Below are positions 8,403 to 16,052 of a DNA stretch of 32,823 nucleotides, piece by piece. Location of the stretch: contig NZ_VKHP01000087.1 of NCBI RefSeq assembly GCF_010811875.1, positions 1 through 32,823 of the forward strand, given 5' to 3'. Each line of letters starts with the position of its first letter. Position 1 is the first letter of the stretch. Position numbers and translations under genes: made by a program. Under the pieces are notes generated by a model. The model saw nothing but the letters and a program-made list of their open reading frames with translations, made no database searches and was not told the DNA's origin. This DNA is from Bradyrhizobium uaiense. GTDB taxonomy: Bacteria > Pseudomonadota > Alphaproteobacteria > Rhizobiales > Xanthobacteraceae.

Positions 8403-9617
8403 ATGACGACCGCAGGCAAGATGCTCATCTCGGCGCTCGCACTCGGGCTGCTCTGCTGCACGCCTGTACGTGCGGCGCCGCAATACGATACCGGCGCCTC
8501 CGATACCGAGATCAAGATCGGGCAGACCTATCCTTACAGCGGGCCGGCCTCGATGTTCAGCACCGGGGCGAAGGCCGAGCTCGCCTATTTCCGGATGATC
8601 AACGAGCGCGGCGGTGTCAACGGACGCCGCATCAACCTGATCTCGCTCGACGATGCCTACAGTCCGCCCAAGACGGTCGAGCAGACCCGAAAACTCGTCG
8701 AGCAGGACGAGGTGTTGTTCATCTTCAATTCGCTCGGCACGGCGACCAACGCCGCGACCCAACGCTATCTCAATGCCAAGAAGGTGCCGCAACTCTTCGT
8801 CGCGACCGGCGCCAGCAAGATCGGCGATCCGAAGACCTATCCCTGGACCATGGGCTGGCTGCCCAGCTACCGCAGCGAGGCGTTCATCTACGCCCGCTAT
8901 GTCCTCGCCACCGTGAAAGATGCGAAGATCGGGGTGCTCTATCAGAACGACGATCTCGGCAAGGATTATCTAGCCGGCTTCCGCGCCGGCCTTGGCGAGG
9001 CGGCGGACCGGCTGATCGTCAAGCAGGTGCCTTACGAGGTTGCCGAGCCGACCATCGAGTCCGAGCTGACGATCCTGTGGGCTTCCGGCGCGAACGTCCT
9101 GCTCAACGTCTCCTCGCCAAAATTCGCGGCGCAGGCTATTCGAAAAGCCGGCGCGTCGGATTGGAAGCCGCTCCACATCCTCACCAATATCTCCAATTCG
9201 GTCGCCGGCGTGCTGAAGCCCTCAGGTCTCGACAACGCGACCGGATTGATCTCTGCGCGCTATCAGAAAGATCCCGCAGATCCCGAATGGGCTGACGATG
9301 ATGGGATGCGTGAATTCCAGCGTTTCATGCGGCAGTATTACCCGGAAAGCGACCCGCAGGACCTGTTCAACGTCTATGGCTACAACGTCGCGCAGGCCAT
9401 CGTCGAGGTGCTGCGCCGCTGCGGCGATGATCTGACGCGCGCGAACCTGCTGCGGCAGGCAACCAACCTCGACGGATTGCAGCTCGGCATGGTGATCCCC
9501 GGCATCAAGGTCACGACCAGTCCCACGGACTACAAGCCGATCGAGGACATGCAGTTGATCCGCTTCAACGGCAAGAGCTGGGAAGGTTTCGGCGACATTC
9601 AGAGCGGCGCGAACTGA
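8403..9617 (+). CDS. ABC transporter substrate-binding protein (branched-chain amino acid/aromatic acid type)
   Basis: A 404-residue periplasmic binding protein of the Peripla_BP_6 (LivK-like) family. ATG 8403 follows a GGGGGG tract. Residues 1-24 are a signal peptide (MTTAGKM, then a hydrophobic stretch ending PVRA-AP). The mature protein opens with DTEIKIGQTYPYSGPAS, the usual first strand and ligand loop. In rhizobia this subfamily binds many small acids, including aromatic ones. No permease or ATPase gene of a LIV/HAAT transporter is present in the window, so the protein is an orphan or uses a transporter encoded elsewhere. Its place in an enzyme operon suggests it delivers the pathway's substrate. 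The ligand cannot be told from the sequence. Confidence 0.93.
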   Translation: MTTAGKMLISALALGLLCCTPVRAAPQYDTGASDTEIKIGQTYPYSGPASMFSTGAKAELAYFRMINERGGVNGRRINLISLDDAYSPPKTVEQTRKLVEQDEVLFIFNSLGTATNAATQRYLNAKKVPQLFVATGASKIGDPKTYPWTMGWLPSYRSEAFIYARYVLATVKDAKIGVLYQNDDLGKDYLAGFRAGLGEAADRLIVKQVPYEVAEPTIESELTILWASGANVLLNVSSPKFAAQAIRKAGASDWKPLHILTNISNSVAGVLKPSGLDNATGLISARYQKDPADPEWADDDGMREFQRFMRQYYPESDPQDLFNVYGYNVAQAIVEVLRRCGDDLTRANLLRQATNLDGLQLGMVIPGIKVTTSPTDYKPIEDMQLIRFNGKSWEGFGDIQSGAN

Positions 9618-9647
9618 GCACCGCAATCGATCGAGGGATTCATCGCC

Positions 9648-10112
9648 ATGACCGATCTCATACCGCCGCCAGGCCTCGTCCATCTCTGCTCGGCAGCGGC
9701 AAGGCTGGCCGAACGGGTCCCGATCCCTGAGGGGCCGTCGGGAACGCGGGCGATCGTCGAGGTGTTGTCGATGCAATGCACCGGCGAACGGTTTCGGGCG
9801 ACGCTGAAGGGAGCGACGGCGGCCGACTGGCTGACGATCGCGCCGGGCGGACAATTCGGGACGCCGGATGTCCGCCTCGTGCTCGAAACGGACGACCAGG
9901 CGATCGTCTTCGTCCAGTACAACGGACGGATCGACTTCGCCGCGGCGCCCGGAAAATTCCGGCTGGTGGTGGCGCCCCGGTTCGAGACCGGCGATGCCCG
10001 ATACGCCTGGATCAACCGGATCCAGGCGGTCGGCGTCGGTGTGATGGATCTCGCGACGCGCAGTCTCACGTATGATTTCTACGAGGTCCGCCCCGACTGG
10101 CCGCAGGGCTGA
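9648..10112 (+). CDS. DUF3237 family protein
   Basis: A 154-residue protein of the DUF3237 family, recognised from the RAIVEVLSMQCTGERFRATLKG segment region, the WLTIAPGGQFGTPDVRLVLETDD core and the C-terminal RFETGDARYAWINRIQAVGVG motif. The family forms a small beta-barrel-like fold and is common next to catabolic genes in proteobacteria and actinobacteria; its activity has not been established. No signal peptide or membrane segment is present. It lies 30 bases after the binding-protein gene, in the same operon. Placement suggests a helper or small enzyme in the degradation route, but that is inference. Confidence 0.85.
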   Translation: MTDLIPPPGLVHLCSAAARLAERVPIPEGPSGTRAIVEVLSMQCTGERFRATLKGATAADWLTIAPGGQFGTPDVRLVLETDDQAIVFVQYNGRIDFAAAPGKFRLVVAPRFETGDARYAWINRIQAVGVGVMDLATRSLTYDFYEVRPDWPQG

Positions 10113-10140
10113 GCGGGCCGTCCGCGCCGGCGGTGGGTGC

Positions 10141-10152
10141 CTGGTCATATCG
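10141..10152 (+). promoter_or_regulatory. Partial match to the NemR-like operator
   Basis: CTGGTCATATCG here is identical over 12 bases to 17785-17796, the right part of the operator before the NemR-like gene. It lies 48 bases before the GST start. The left half (AAGACGA) is missing and no -35 hexamer is seen, so it may be a half-site, an extra internal promoter, or chance. Confidence 0.35.
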
Positions 10153-10199
10153 TACCGGTCGCTACAAGGGGCTGTGCTGCTACATCACGCGAGGGAACG

Positions 10200-10820
10200 A
10201 TGAAGCTCTACTATGCGCCGCAGTCGCCATTCGCACGCAAGGTCCGGGTCGCTGCGATCGAACTCGGCCTGTCGGACCGCATCACGCTCGAATATGCGAA
10301 GGTGGTGCCGGGGCTCGCCAACAGGACCTATGCCGACGCGGTCAATCCGCTGCGCCAGGTTCCGGCATTGGTTGCCGATGACGGCAAGATCATTCACGGC
10401 TCCGCGGTCATCTGCGACTATCTCAATGCGCTCGCGGGTGGGAATCTGCTTCCACCGCCCACCGCCAGCGACCGCTGGCGTGTCCTGACCAACGACGCGC
10501 TGGCCCAGGGCATGTGCGACGCCGTCATCGCGGTTCGCTACGAGACCGGTCTTCGTCCGCCGGAGCTCAGGTGGCCGGCATGGGTCGACGATCAATGGGA
10601 CAAGATCAGGTCCGGGCTTGCGTGGTTCAACGATCACGGCGATCAGCTCGACGGGCCGCTCGACATCAGCCATATCACCCTCGGCTGCTTGCTTGGCTAT
10701 GTCGAATTCAGGTTCGGGGATCACGGCTGGACCGATTTCCCGGTCGTGACGTCCTGGTACCGGTCACTTTGCCGGCGGAGCTCTTTCGAGCTCACGCGCC
10801 CCGCCGATCCTTCGGCGTAA
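10200..10820 (+). CDS. Glutathione S-transferase family protein
   Basis: A 206-residue GST. The thioredoxin-like N-domain begins MKLYYAPQSPFARKVRVAA, with Ser9 in the position of the catalytic Ser/Cys of bacterial GSTs. The glutathione-binding cis-Pro is in RQVPALV, and the GSAVICDYL segment contributes the gamma-glutamyl contact. The C-terminal half is helical (ISHITLGCLLGYVEFR is the conserved N-capping region). The start ATG 10200 follows GAGGGAAC. It is the last gene of the OYE operon and ends 42 bases from the convergent TetR gene. GSTs beside OYE-type enzymes usually remove electrophilic enones or open epoxides; the substrate here is unknown. Confidence 0.92.
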   Translation: MKLYYAPQSPFARKVRVAAIELGLSDRITLEYAKVVPGLANRTYADAVNPLRQVPALVADDGKIIHGSAVICDYLNALAGGNLLPPPTASDRWRVLTNDALAQGMCDAVIAVRYETGLRPPELRWPAWVDDQWDKIRSGLAWFNDHGDQLDGPLDISHITLGCLLGYVEFRFGDHGWTDFPVVTSWYRSLCRRSSFELTRPADPSA

Positions 10821-10862
10821 CGGCATGGTGGTTTGGTCTCCCGCCGGCATCGTGGGGGATGT

Positions 10863-11519
10863 TCAAGCCGTGGGGCTCGCTGCGCAAATCAACGCAACGA
10901 GCATGTCGGCATTGCTGGCGATGCTCTCTGTCCGCAGATCGCCACGCGACTGGATTGCGACCATGTCGAGCGTTGCGATGACGAGCCTCAGCGCGGTGGC
11001 CGGCGACACGCCGGCCTGAAGGTCGCTGTCGGCGCAAGCCAGCTCGATACGATGAAGCAACGCCTGCTCCAGACGCCTTCGCGCGTGGAGGATTTCATCC
11101 TTGATGATCATGCCGGCGCTAGACGCCTCGAACCAGGCCGCCAATGCCAGGCATCCCTTGGCGCCGGTGCTCGGGCGGTAGATCGAGAGCAGCCGGCGAA
11201 ACAGGCTCCGCAGCACCTCACCGAGCGGTGCCGAGCGGCCGAGCTCTTCGGCCAAGGCGATCTCGACGGTGGCGTTGTAGTCTTTCAGACAGGCCAGATA
11301 CATCGCCTGCTTGTCGCCGAATGCCAGATAGAGGCTTGGTCGCCGCATTCCGGTGACGGCGCTGATGTCGTCGAGCGACGTCGCCTCATAGCCGGCCGAC
11401 CGAAATTGCGCCGCGATGGCCCGGCGTGCGGCATCCGCGTCGTATCGCCGGGGGCGGCCTCGCTGCCGTCGCGGAGCGGCGTCGATCTCCGGCGCGGGTG
11501 AGGTGCGGCGAGCGGTCAT
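10863..11519 (-). CDS. TetR/AcrR family transcriptional regulator
   Basis: A 218-residue TetR regulator read from 11519. A basic N-terminal tail (APRRQRGRPRRYD) leads into the HTH, with TSLDDISAVTGMRRPSLYLAFGDKQAMYLACL as helices 2-4. The C-terminal ligand domain contains the GCLALAAWFEAS segment common to the type. Its ATG overlaps the stop of the upstream thioesterase gene by 4 bases (ATGA), so both are made from one message. It is convergent with the GST gene. It may control its own operon and the divergent TetR operon at 12455, but no dyad specific to it was recognised. Confidence 0.92.
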   Translation of the reverse strand: MTARRTSPAPEIDAAPRRQRGRPRRYDADAARRAIAAQFRSAGYEATSLDDISAVTGMRRPSLYLAFGDKQAMYLACLKDYNATVEIALAEELGRSAPLGEVLRSLFRRLLSIYRPSTGAKGCLALAAWFEASSAGMIIKDEILHARRRLEQALLHRIELACADSDLQAGVSPATALRLVIATLDMVAIQSRGDLRTESIASNADMLVALICAASPTA

Positions 11520-12367
11520 GTGGCGCCAGCAGCGCTGTATGGATCGGCGTCCTCCGAGCGTGAGCGAGATGGATATCTGGCGCGCACAAGCTGGCGGGAT
11601 GTCGCCAGCAGCGTTCCGTCTGGCGCCCAGATCCGCGAATCCTGATCGAAATATCCGTGTGTGCCGATCGTGGTGGAGGCCTCGATCAGCACGTGCTGTC
11701 CGCCAATGGCTGCGAGCGTTTCCGCCGTGCAGTGGTAGTGATTGGAAATGCTGACGGTGGCGATCGCCGGCCGCGGCGCGGGACGATAATAGCTGCGGGC
11801 AATCGATGCGTCGGTGAGGGCGGCGAGCCGCTCGAAGTCCATCGCGTCGTCGCCGAGCAATCGCGTCCACACACGGCTCGTGCCGTCGCCGTCAGCACCA
11901 GGCGCGCCAAGCGCGTGCCGCATGTCGTGGGATGCGACCCACGTCCCGGGAAACAAGCTCCGATCCAGCGCTTGTAGCTCAACGGGTGAGGGCGCACAGG
12001 GCATCGTGCGCACCGTGAACGATGGATCATCGCGCGGGCGCGACAGCAGCATCGTGGCTTCAGCGACCGGCGTGCCGTCGGCCAGATGCAAGCGGGCGCG
12101 GTGGCATTCCGAGGCCGCCGCCGTGCGCAGCGCACTGACCGCGATGATCACGCTTGCGCCGGAAGGCGCGGCCGCAAGGAATTCGGCGTTGAGCGTCTTG
12201 GGGACCATGCCGGCCTCAGCAGCGCCGCGTAACGCTCGCGTTGCGACTGCCAGTATCCAGCCACCAAAGGCGCCGCCTCCAGTCAGGAAGGCCTCGTGCA
12301 CATCCGCTTGCAGCCGGCCGCCCGGCGCGCGCCTCAGCCGCGTAGCCTCCTCAAAAACCGAGTCCAT
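11516..12367 (-). CDS. Acyl-CoA thioesterase-like protein, double hot-dog fold (4HBT_3/TesB-like)
   Basis: A 283-residue protein with two hot-dog halves, as in TesB and the 4HBT_3 thioesterase family. The N-terminal half shows LTGGGAFGGWILAVATRAL and TLNAEFLAAAPSG; the C-terminal half shows ISNHYHC and VLIEASTTIGTHGYFDQDSRIWAPDGTLLATSRQL, the usual second-domain ending. It should hydrolyse acyl-CoA esters in the cytoplasm, releasing free acids and CoA, perhaps as an overflow valve for the pathway. It is read from 12367 and is the first gene of a two-gene operon with the TetR regulator. It is divergent from a second TetR gene, with 87 bases between the two starts. Confidence 0.85.
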   Translation of the reverse strand: MDSVFEEATRLRRAPGGRLQADVHEAFLTGGGAFGGWILAVATRALRGAAEAGMVPKTLNAEFLAAAPSGASVIIAVSALRTAAASECHRARLHLADGTPVAEATMLLSRPRDDPSFTVRTMPCAPSPVELQALDRSLFPGTWVASHDMRHALGAPGADGDGTSRVWTRLLGDDAMDFERLAALTDASIARSYYRPAPRPAIATVSISNHYHCTAETLAAIGGQHVLIEASTTIGTHGYFDQDSRIWAPDGTLLATSRQLVRARYPSRSRSEDADPYSAAGAT

Positions 12368-12420
12368 CGCGCATCCTCATCCGCTCGCCTTGCCTCTTCA
12401 CGCTATAACCAAGTCGGGGC

Positions 12421-12448
12421 TTTACAATACGACCGATCGTGCTATTAT
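12421..12448 (+). promoter_or_regulatory. Promoter and operator of the TetR-NTF2-GST-OYE operon
   Basis: TTTACA (12421-12426), a 16-base spacer and TATTAT (12443-12448) form a good promoter. The spacer holds GATCGTGCT (12435-12443), the exact half-site of the perfect palindrome at 13077-13094; the left half matches in 6 of 9 positions. The predicted start of transcription falls on the ATG at 12455, so the message would be leaderless. Autoregulation by the TetR protein is likely. Confidence 0.65.
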
Positions 12449-12454
12449 TCGGTC

Positions 12455-13033
12455 ATGAAGAAGGGCCCGTCAACCCGGCAGATGATCGTGGACACCGCGC
12501 TGAACCAATCGGTGAGGTTGGGTCTGGAGGGCGTGTCGCTCGGCAATCTCGCCGAGGATGTCGGCCTGTCGAAATCGGGGCTGTTCGCTCACTTCAAATC
12601 GAAGGAGGCGTTGCAGCTCGCCGTGCTGGAAGAAGCGGTCGGTCGCTACATGCGGCTCGTCGTCGAGCCCGCGTTGAAAAAGCCTGCGGGACTGCCGAGG
12701 GTGCGGGCGCTGTTCGAAAACTATCTGGATTGGATCGCAGGCGAGCACGAGGCGGGCGGCTGCCCGTTCGTGACCTTCGTCCAGGAGTTCGATGATCGGC
12801 CGGGTGCGATCCGCGACATACTGGCGAAATCACAGCGCCAGTGGCGCGTCGGGCTCGCGTCCGCTATCGCGATCGCCATGGAAAAGAGGGAGATCGCGCG
12901 GCGCGCCGATCCGGAGCAGGTTGCGTTCGAGCTGATCGGCGCCGCGCTCGCCTTCCAGACTTCACTTCGGCTGCTTGGCGAGCGCGGCTGCCGCGTGCGC
13001 GCGCTCGCGGCCTTCGATCGCATCACGGGCTAG
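12455..13033 (+). CDS. TetR family transcriptional regulator, first gene of the second catabolic operon
   Basis: A 192-residue TetR regulator. The start is ATG 12455; the frame is open further upstream, but MKKGPSTRQMIVDTALNQSVRLG is the usual TetR beginning. The HTH is in VSLGNLAEDVGLSKSGLFAHFKSKEALQ. The ligand domain carries GGCPFVTFVQEFDDRPG, a motif shared by many TetR proteins of this subgroup. No ribosome binding site precedes the ATG; the promoter -10 ends only 6 bases upstream, which points to a leaderless transcript. The NTF2-like gene begins 13 bases after the stop, so the regulator heads an operon of enzymes. Its probable operators are at 12426-12443 and 13077-13094. Confidence 0.9.
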   Translation: MKKGPSTRQMIVDTALNQSVRLGLEGVSLGNLAEDVGLSKSGLFAHFKSKEALQLAVLEEAVGRYMRLVVEPALKKPAGLPRVRALFENYLDWIAGEHEAGGCPFVTFVQEFDDRPGAIRDILAKSQRQWRVGLASAIAIAMEKREIARRADPEQVAFELIGAALAFQTSLRLLGERGCRVRALAAFDRITG

Positions 13034-13046
13034 CGAGAACCTGATC

Positions 13047-13580
13047 ATGACTGACACCATATCGCGACCAAAAAATAGCACGATCGATCGTGCTGAAAAT
13101 GAAAGAGATCGTGGCGTTGTCCTGGACGTCAGAACCGGCGAACAGGGGACGCTCGCGGCCTGGGCTGGCTGCTTTGCCGAAGTCTGGGATCGTCCTCGCG
13201 AACGGCTCGATCGGCTGCTTGGGCTGCTCAGCGACGACATTGTGCTGAAGGCGCCGATCAGGCCACCGGTCAGCCGGGGCAAGCAGGCGGCGCGGCGCGG
13301 CTTCGAGGTCGCGCTGCACGGCATGCCTGACCTGCGCGCCGATATTCACCGTTGGCGCGGGGCCGGCGACACGCTGTTCATCGAATTGACCTTCCGCGCG
13401 ACCATCGGTGGTCACGCGATCGCCTGGAACAATGTCGATCGCATCACCTTCAGCGGCGGAATAGCCGTGGAGCGTGTCGCCTTTTTCGATCCGACCATCG
13501 TTCGACGGGCGTTCTTCCGCAACTTTGCGGCCTTCCGGCAACTTCGCCGGATGCGCGCTGCTGGGCGGGAGGGGCGATAA
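13047..13580 (+). CDS. SnoaL/NTF2-like domain protein
   Basis: A protein of about 177 residues with a single NTF2-like (SnoaL) cone fold. This is inferred from the order of segments: a helical start (WAGCFAEVWDRPRERLDRLLGLLSDDIVLKAP), SRGKQAARRGFEVALHGMPDLRADIHRW, then paired strands ending VERVAFFDPTIVR. Such proteins act as small isomerases, dehydratases, hydrolases or ligand binders. The only in-frame ATG is 13047, which lies upstream of a perfect 18-bp palindrome (13077-13094), so the operator falls inside the coding region; the first 25 residues look unstructured and may not be translated from every message. The stop overlaps the next start by one base (TAATG). A second NTF2-like gene lies at 15609. 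Confidence 0.8.
   Translation: MTDTISRPKNSTIDRAENERDRGVVLDVRTGEQGTLAAWAGCFAEVWDRPRERLDRLLGLLSDDIVLKAPIRPPVSRGKQAARRGFEVALHGMPDLRADIHRWRGAGDTLFIELTFRATIGGHAIAWNNVDRITFSGGIAVERVAFFDPTIVRRAFFRNFAAFRQLRRMRAAGREGR
13077..13094. promoter_or_regulatory. Perfect 18-bp palindrome, probable TetR operator inside a gene
   Basis: AGCACGATCGATCGTGCT is an exact inverted repeat with no spacer. Its half-site GATCGTGCT is present in the promoter spacer of the TetR gene 640 bases upstream. It lies 30 bases after the predicted start codon of the NTF2-like gene, in a local AT-rich patch. It could be a roadblock operator or the control site of an internal promoter. Confidence 0.6.
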
Positions 13581-14269
13581 TGCGATTGCTGACTGGTCCA
13601 CTCAGCATGTTTGGCGCCAAGGCACAGATTGCTGTGGCCGAGAAGAAGGCCCTCTCATGCGCGGTCGAGTTCGTCCCGTTCGGGGTGAAGCGCCGCTACG
13701 ACCCCAAGCATCCCGATGTGCTTCGGATCAATCCAAAGGCGCAGGTTCCAGTCCTGATCGACGGGACGCTGGAAATCTTCGATTCGACCCAGATCTTCGA
13801 GTATCTCGAGCATGCCCATCCGCAGCCACCGTTGTGGCCGAGTGACGCGAAAGCCCGGGCGGTCGCGCGTCTCATCGAGCATAAATCCGACGAGGTCTTC
13901 TTTCCGAACATCATCCGGTTGATGAGCCTGCAGAACGATCTAGCCGGCAACGATGCGGTGGCTGCCTGCCGGCGAGCGGAGGCTTTCTATGACGAGATCG
14001 AGGGCCGCCTTGCGGACAGTGACTTCGTCGCCGGCGACTACTCCTATGCCGACATTGCCCTGATCATGGCGCACTTCTTTGCGGTGCGGCTCGGAGCCGA
14101 CATCAACGAGTCTCATCACCGCTTCGACGCCTGGCGCCGCCGGGTCAGCGCACGGCCTGCCGTGCAGCAGGTCCTGTCGCCGATGTCCGACTTCCTGCGC
14201 AGCAGGGGCCTCGCGCCGCCGGCCTTCTATCAACCTTGCAACGCGGCCAACCGACCGGAGGCGACATGA
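13580..14269 (+). CDS. Glutathione S-transferase family protein (second copy)
   Basis: A 229-residue GST. ATG 13580 follows GGGAGGGGCG and overlaps the previous stop (TAATG). The N-domain starts MRLLTGPLSMFGAKAQIAVAEKK, with Ser9 in the usual catalytic position; KAQVPVLIDG holds the cis-Pro, and IFDSTQIFEYLE is the glutathione gamma-glutamyl-binding segment. The C-domain has FVAGDYSYADIALIMAHF, the conserved N-cap and hydrophobic staple region. It is not a close duplicate of the GST at 10200; the two differ throughout. The stop overlaps the OYE-like gene by 4 bases (ATGA), so the two are coupled. Isomerase or detoxifying roles are both possible. Confidence 0.92.
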   Translation: MRLLTGPLSMFGAKAQIAVAEKKALSCAVEFVPFGVKRRYDPKHPDVLRINPKAQVPVLIDGTLEIFDSTQIFEYLEHAHPQPPLWPSDAKARAVARLIEHKSDEVFFPNIIRLMSLQNDLAGNDAVAACRRAEAFYDEIEGRLADSDFVAGDYSYADIALIMAHFFAVRLGADINESHHRFDAWRRRVSARPAVQQVLSPMSDFLRSRGLAPPAFYQPCNAANRPEAT

Positions 14270-15570
14270 TCGAAACCAGTTTCACTCTTCCTTGTGGTCT
14301 CATTCTGCCGAACAGGATCGTCAAGGCTGCAATGACCGAGAAATTCTCCGACGTCGACGGTCATGCCACGCCACGGCATGCGTGCCTGTTCGAACGGCTC
14401 GCGGAGGGAGGCGCGGGCATGCTGATTACCGGGAATGTGGTGATCGATCCGCGCTATCTCGAGGCGCCCGGCAATGTCTTCATCGAGGACGACAGTGGGC
14501 TTGACGCGCTCAAGCGCTGGGCCGCCGCCGGCAAATCACGCGGCGTGCGCATGATCATGCAGCTCAATCATGCGGGCCGGCAAACGCCGGCCTCTGTATC
14601 GCCGGTATCGATCGCGCCGTCGGCGGTGCCGCTCAATCTCGGAACGTTCTTTTCGGTACCGCGCGCGATGTCGGACGTCGAGATCGAGGAGGTCATCGGC
14701 CGCTTCGCCTTTGCTGCATCGCTGGCGGAGAAAGCCGGATTCGACGGCGTGGAGATTCACGCCGCGCACGGATACCTGATTAGCCAATTCCTGTCTCCCC
14801 GGATCAACAAGCGCAACGACATGTGGGGCGGATCGATCGCGAATCGGGCCCGACTTCTGGTTCGCGTCGTCGAAGCGGTCCGAGGGGCCGTGTCGGATGG
14901 GTTCGCCGTTGGCATCAAGCTGAACGTCGGTGACTTCATCAAGGGCGGTCTCGAACCGGAAGATTCCATCGCAGTTGCGCGGATGCTGGATCCCCTCGGT
15001 GTCGATTTCATCGAACTGTCGGGCGGCACCCATGAGCGCGCCGTTTCGTTCGGGTTTGGCGATGCGCCCGAGGGTCCCCGCTCCGAAGCCTATTTTTTGT
15101 CCTATGCCCGGGACATCCGCTCCGTCACGCGCGTTCCCCTGATCCTCACCGGCGGCATGCGCAGTGCGCAGGTGATGCGCGACGTCCTCCAAGCCAGACA
15201 TTGCGACCTGATCGGCATGGCGAGGCCGCTCGTGATCGAGCCGGACTTGCCGCGGCTGCTGCTGCGCGGAGCGCTGCGGGAGGCGCGGAGTTTCTCGCTC
15301 AAGCTGCCGGCGTCACCGCGCGCTAATCTTCTCGAATTGCTCTGGTCGCGCGAGCAACTGATCCGGATCGCAGATGGCAAGGCGCCGAAATTGAATGCGT
15401 CGCCAAAGCTGTCGCTGTACCGAATGCTGTGGGACGAACTCGGCTTTCGGCGAAGGCGGGCGCGTTTCGTCGCGCGCTTTCCAGTCCAGCCGTCCTCGAT
15501 TTTCGTCGCCCTCGCGAACGGTCTGCGCAAGCCGCGACCGGACCAGGGCGCGGCACGGCCAGCCGCATGA
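14266..15570 (+). CDS. NADH:flavin oxidoreductase (OYE-like, HxxH type)
   Basis: A 434-residue FMN TIM-barrel reductase. Its N-terminus (CGLILPNRIVKAAMTEKFSD) replaces the classic APLTR with AAMTEK, and the substrate pair is His165/His168 in IHAAHGYLISQFLSP, as in 2,4-dienoyl-CoA reductase and thermophilic-like OYE branches rather than NemA. The phosphate-binding end is LTGGMRSAQVM plus IGMARPLVIEPDLP. There is no C-terminal FAD/NAD domain, so the [4Fe-4S]-containing dienoyl-CoA reductase architecture is excluded. A basic C-terminal extension of about 80 residues follows the barrel. Coupled to the GST gene by a 4-base overlap, it probably reduces a C=C bond of a pathway intermediate. Confidence 0.9.
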   Translation: MIETSFTLPCGLILPNRIVKAAMTEKFSDVDGHATPRHACLFERLAEGGAGMLITGNVVIDPRYLEAPGNVFIEDDSGLDALKRWAAAGKSRGVRMIMQLNHAGRQTPASVSPVSIAPSAVPLNLGTFFSVPRAMSDVEIEEVIGRFAFAASLAEKAGFDGVEIHAAHGYLISQFLSPRINKRNDMWGGSIANRARLLVRVVEAVRGAVSDGFAVGIKLNVGDFIKGGLEPEDSIAVARMLDPLGVDFIELSGGTHERAVSFGFGDAPEGPRSEAYFLSYARDIRSVTRVPLILTGGMRSAQVMRDVLQARHCDLIGMARPLVIEPDLPRLLLRGALREARSFSLKLPASPRANLLELLWSREQLIRIADGKAPKLNASPKLSLYRMLWDELGFRRRRARFVARFPVQPSSIFVALANGLRKPRPDQGAARPAA

Positions 15571-15608
15571 TCGATAGCGTTCAATCACAACTGCAAGGGA
15601 GGCAAGAG

Positions 15609-16052
15609 ATGACACAGGCACAGACACTCGGAAGCATGCACCGGGAGAAGTCGCCCGACGACATACGCGACATCTGCCAGAACTACCTCGCGACATTCTC
15701 GACCAGGAACATCGCTGCCATCGTGAAGAATCACGCCGTCGACGGCACGTTCTGGCTTCGCGCCGGCGGACCGGCGGTGAAGGGACGTGACGCGATCGGC
15801 GCGACGTTTGCGGGCTTCTTCGCGCAGTGGCCGAATTTCGGTTATGAAGTCCATCGAACCCTGTTCACCGAGCGCCAGTGGATCCTCGACTGGACCGCAA
15901 CGGCCGATCTGCGTCAGGCCGACGGCACCCTGCGGCAGGTTCGGTTTGATTGTCTTGACGTGGTTGACGTCGATGCCGACGGATTGGTCGTCCGAAAGGA
16001 TACGTTCGTCGACCTGGTGCAGGTTCAGGCGGCGCGCGCGCTCGGCAATTGA
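15609..16052 (+). CDS. SnoaL-like NTF2 fold protein (second copy)
   Basis: A 147-residue NTF2-like protein. ATG 15609 has GGGAGG upstream; an alternative start at 15567 overlapping the previous stop is less likely. The order helix (ICQNYLATFSTRNIAAIVKNHA), VDGTFWLRAGGPAVKGRDAIGATFAGFF, and the strands WILDWTATADLR, RFDCLDVVDVDADGLVVRKDTFVDL is typical of SnoaL-like isomerase/dehydratase domains. It shares the fold but little sequence with the protein at 13047. The stop overlaps the TTG start of the next gene (TTGA). A small lyase or isomerase role in the pathway is inferred from fold and place only. Confidence 0.85.
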   Translation: MTQAQTLGSMHREKSPDDIRDICQNYLATFSTRNIAAIVKNHAVDGTFWLRAGGPAVKGRDAIGATFAGFFAQWPNFGYEVHRTLFTERQWILDWTATADLRQADGTLRQVRFDCLDVVDVDADGLVVRKDTFVDLVQVQAARALGN

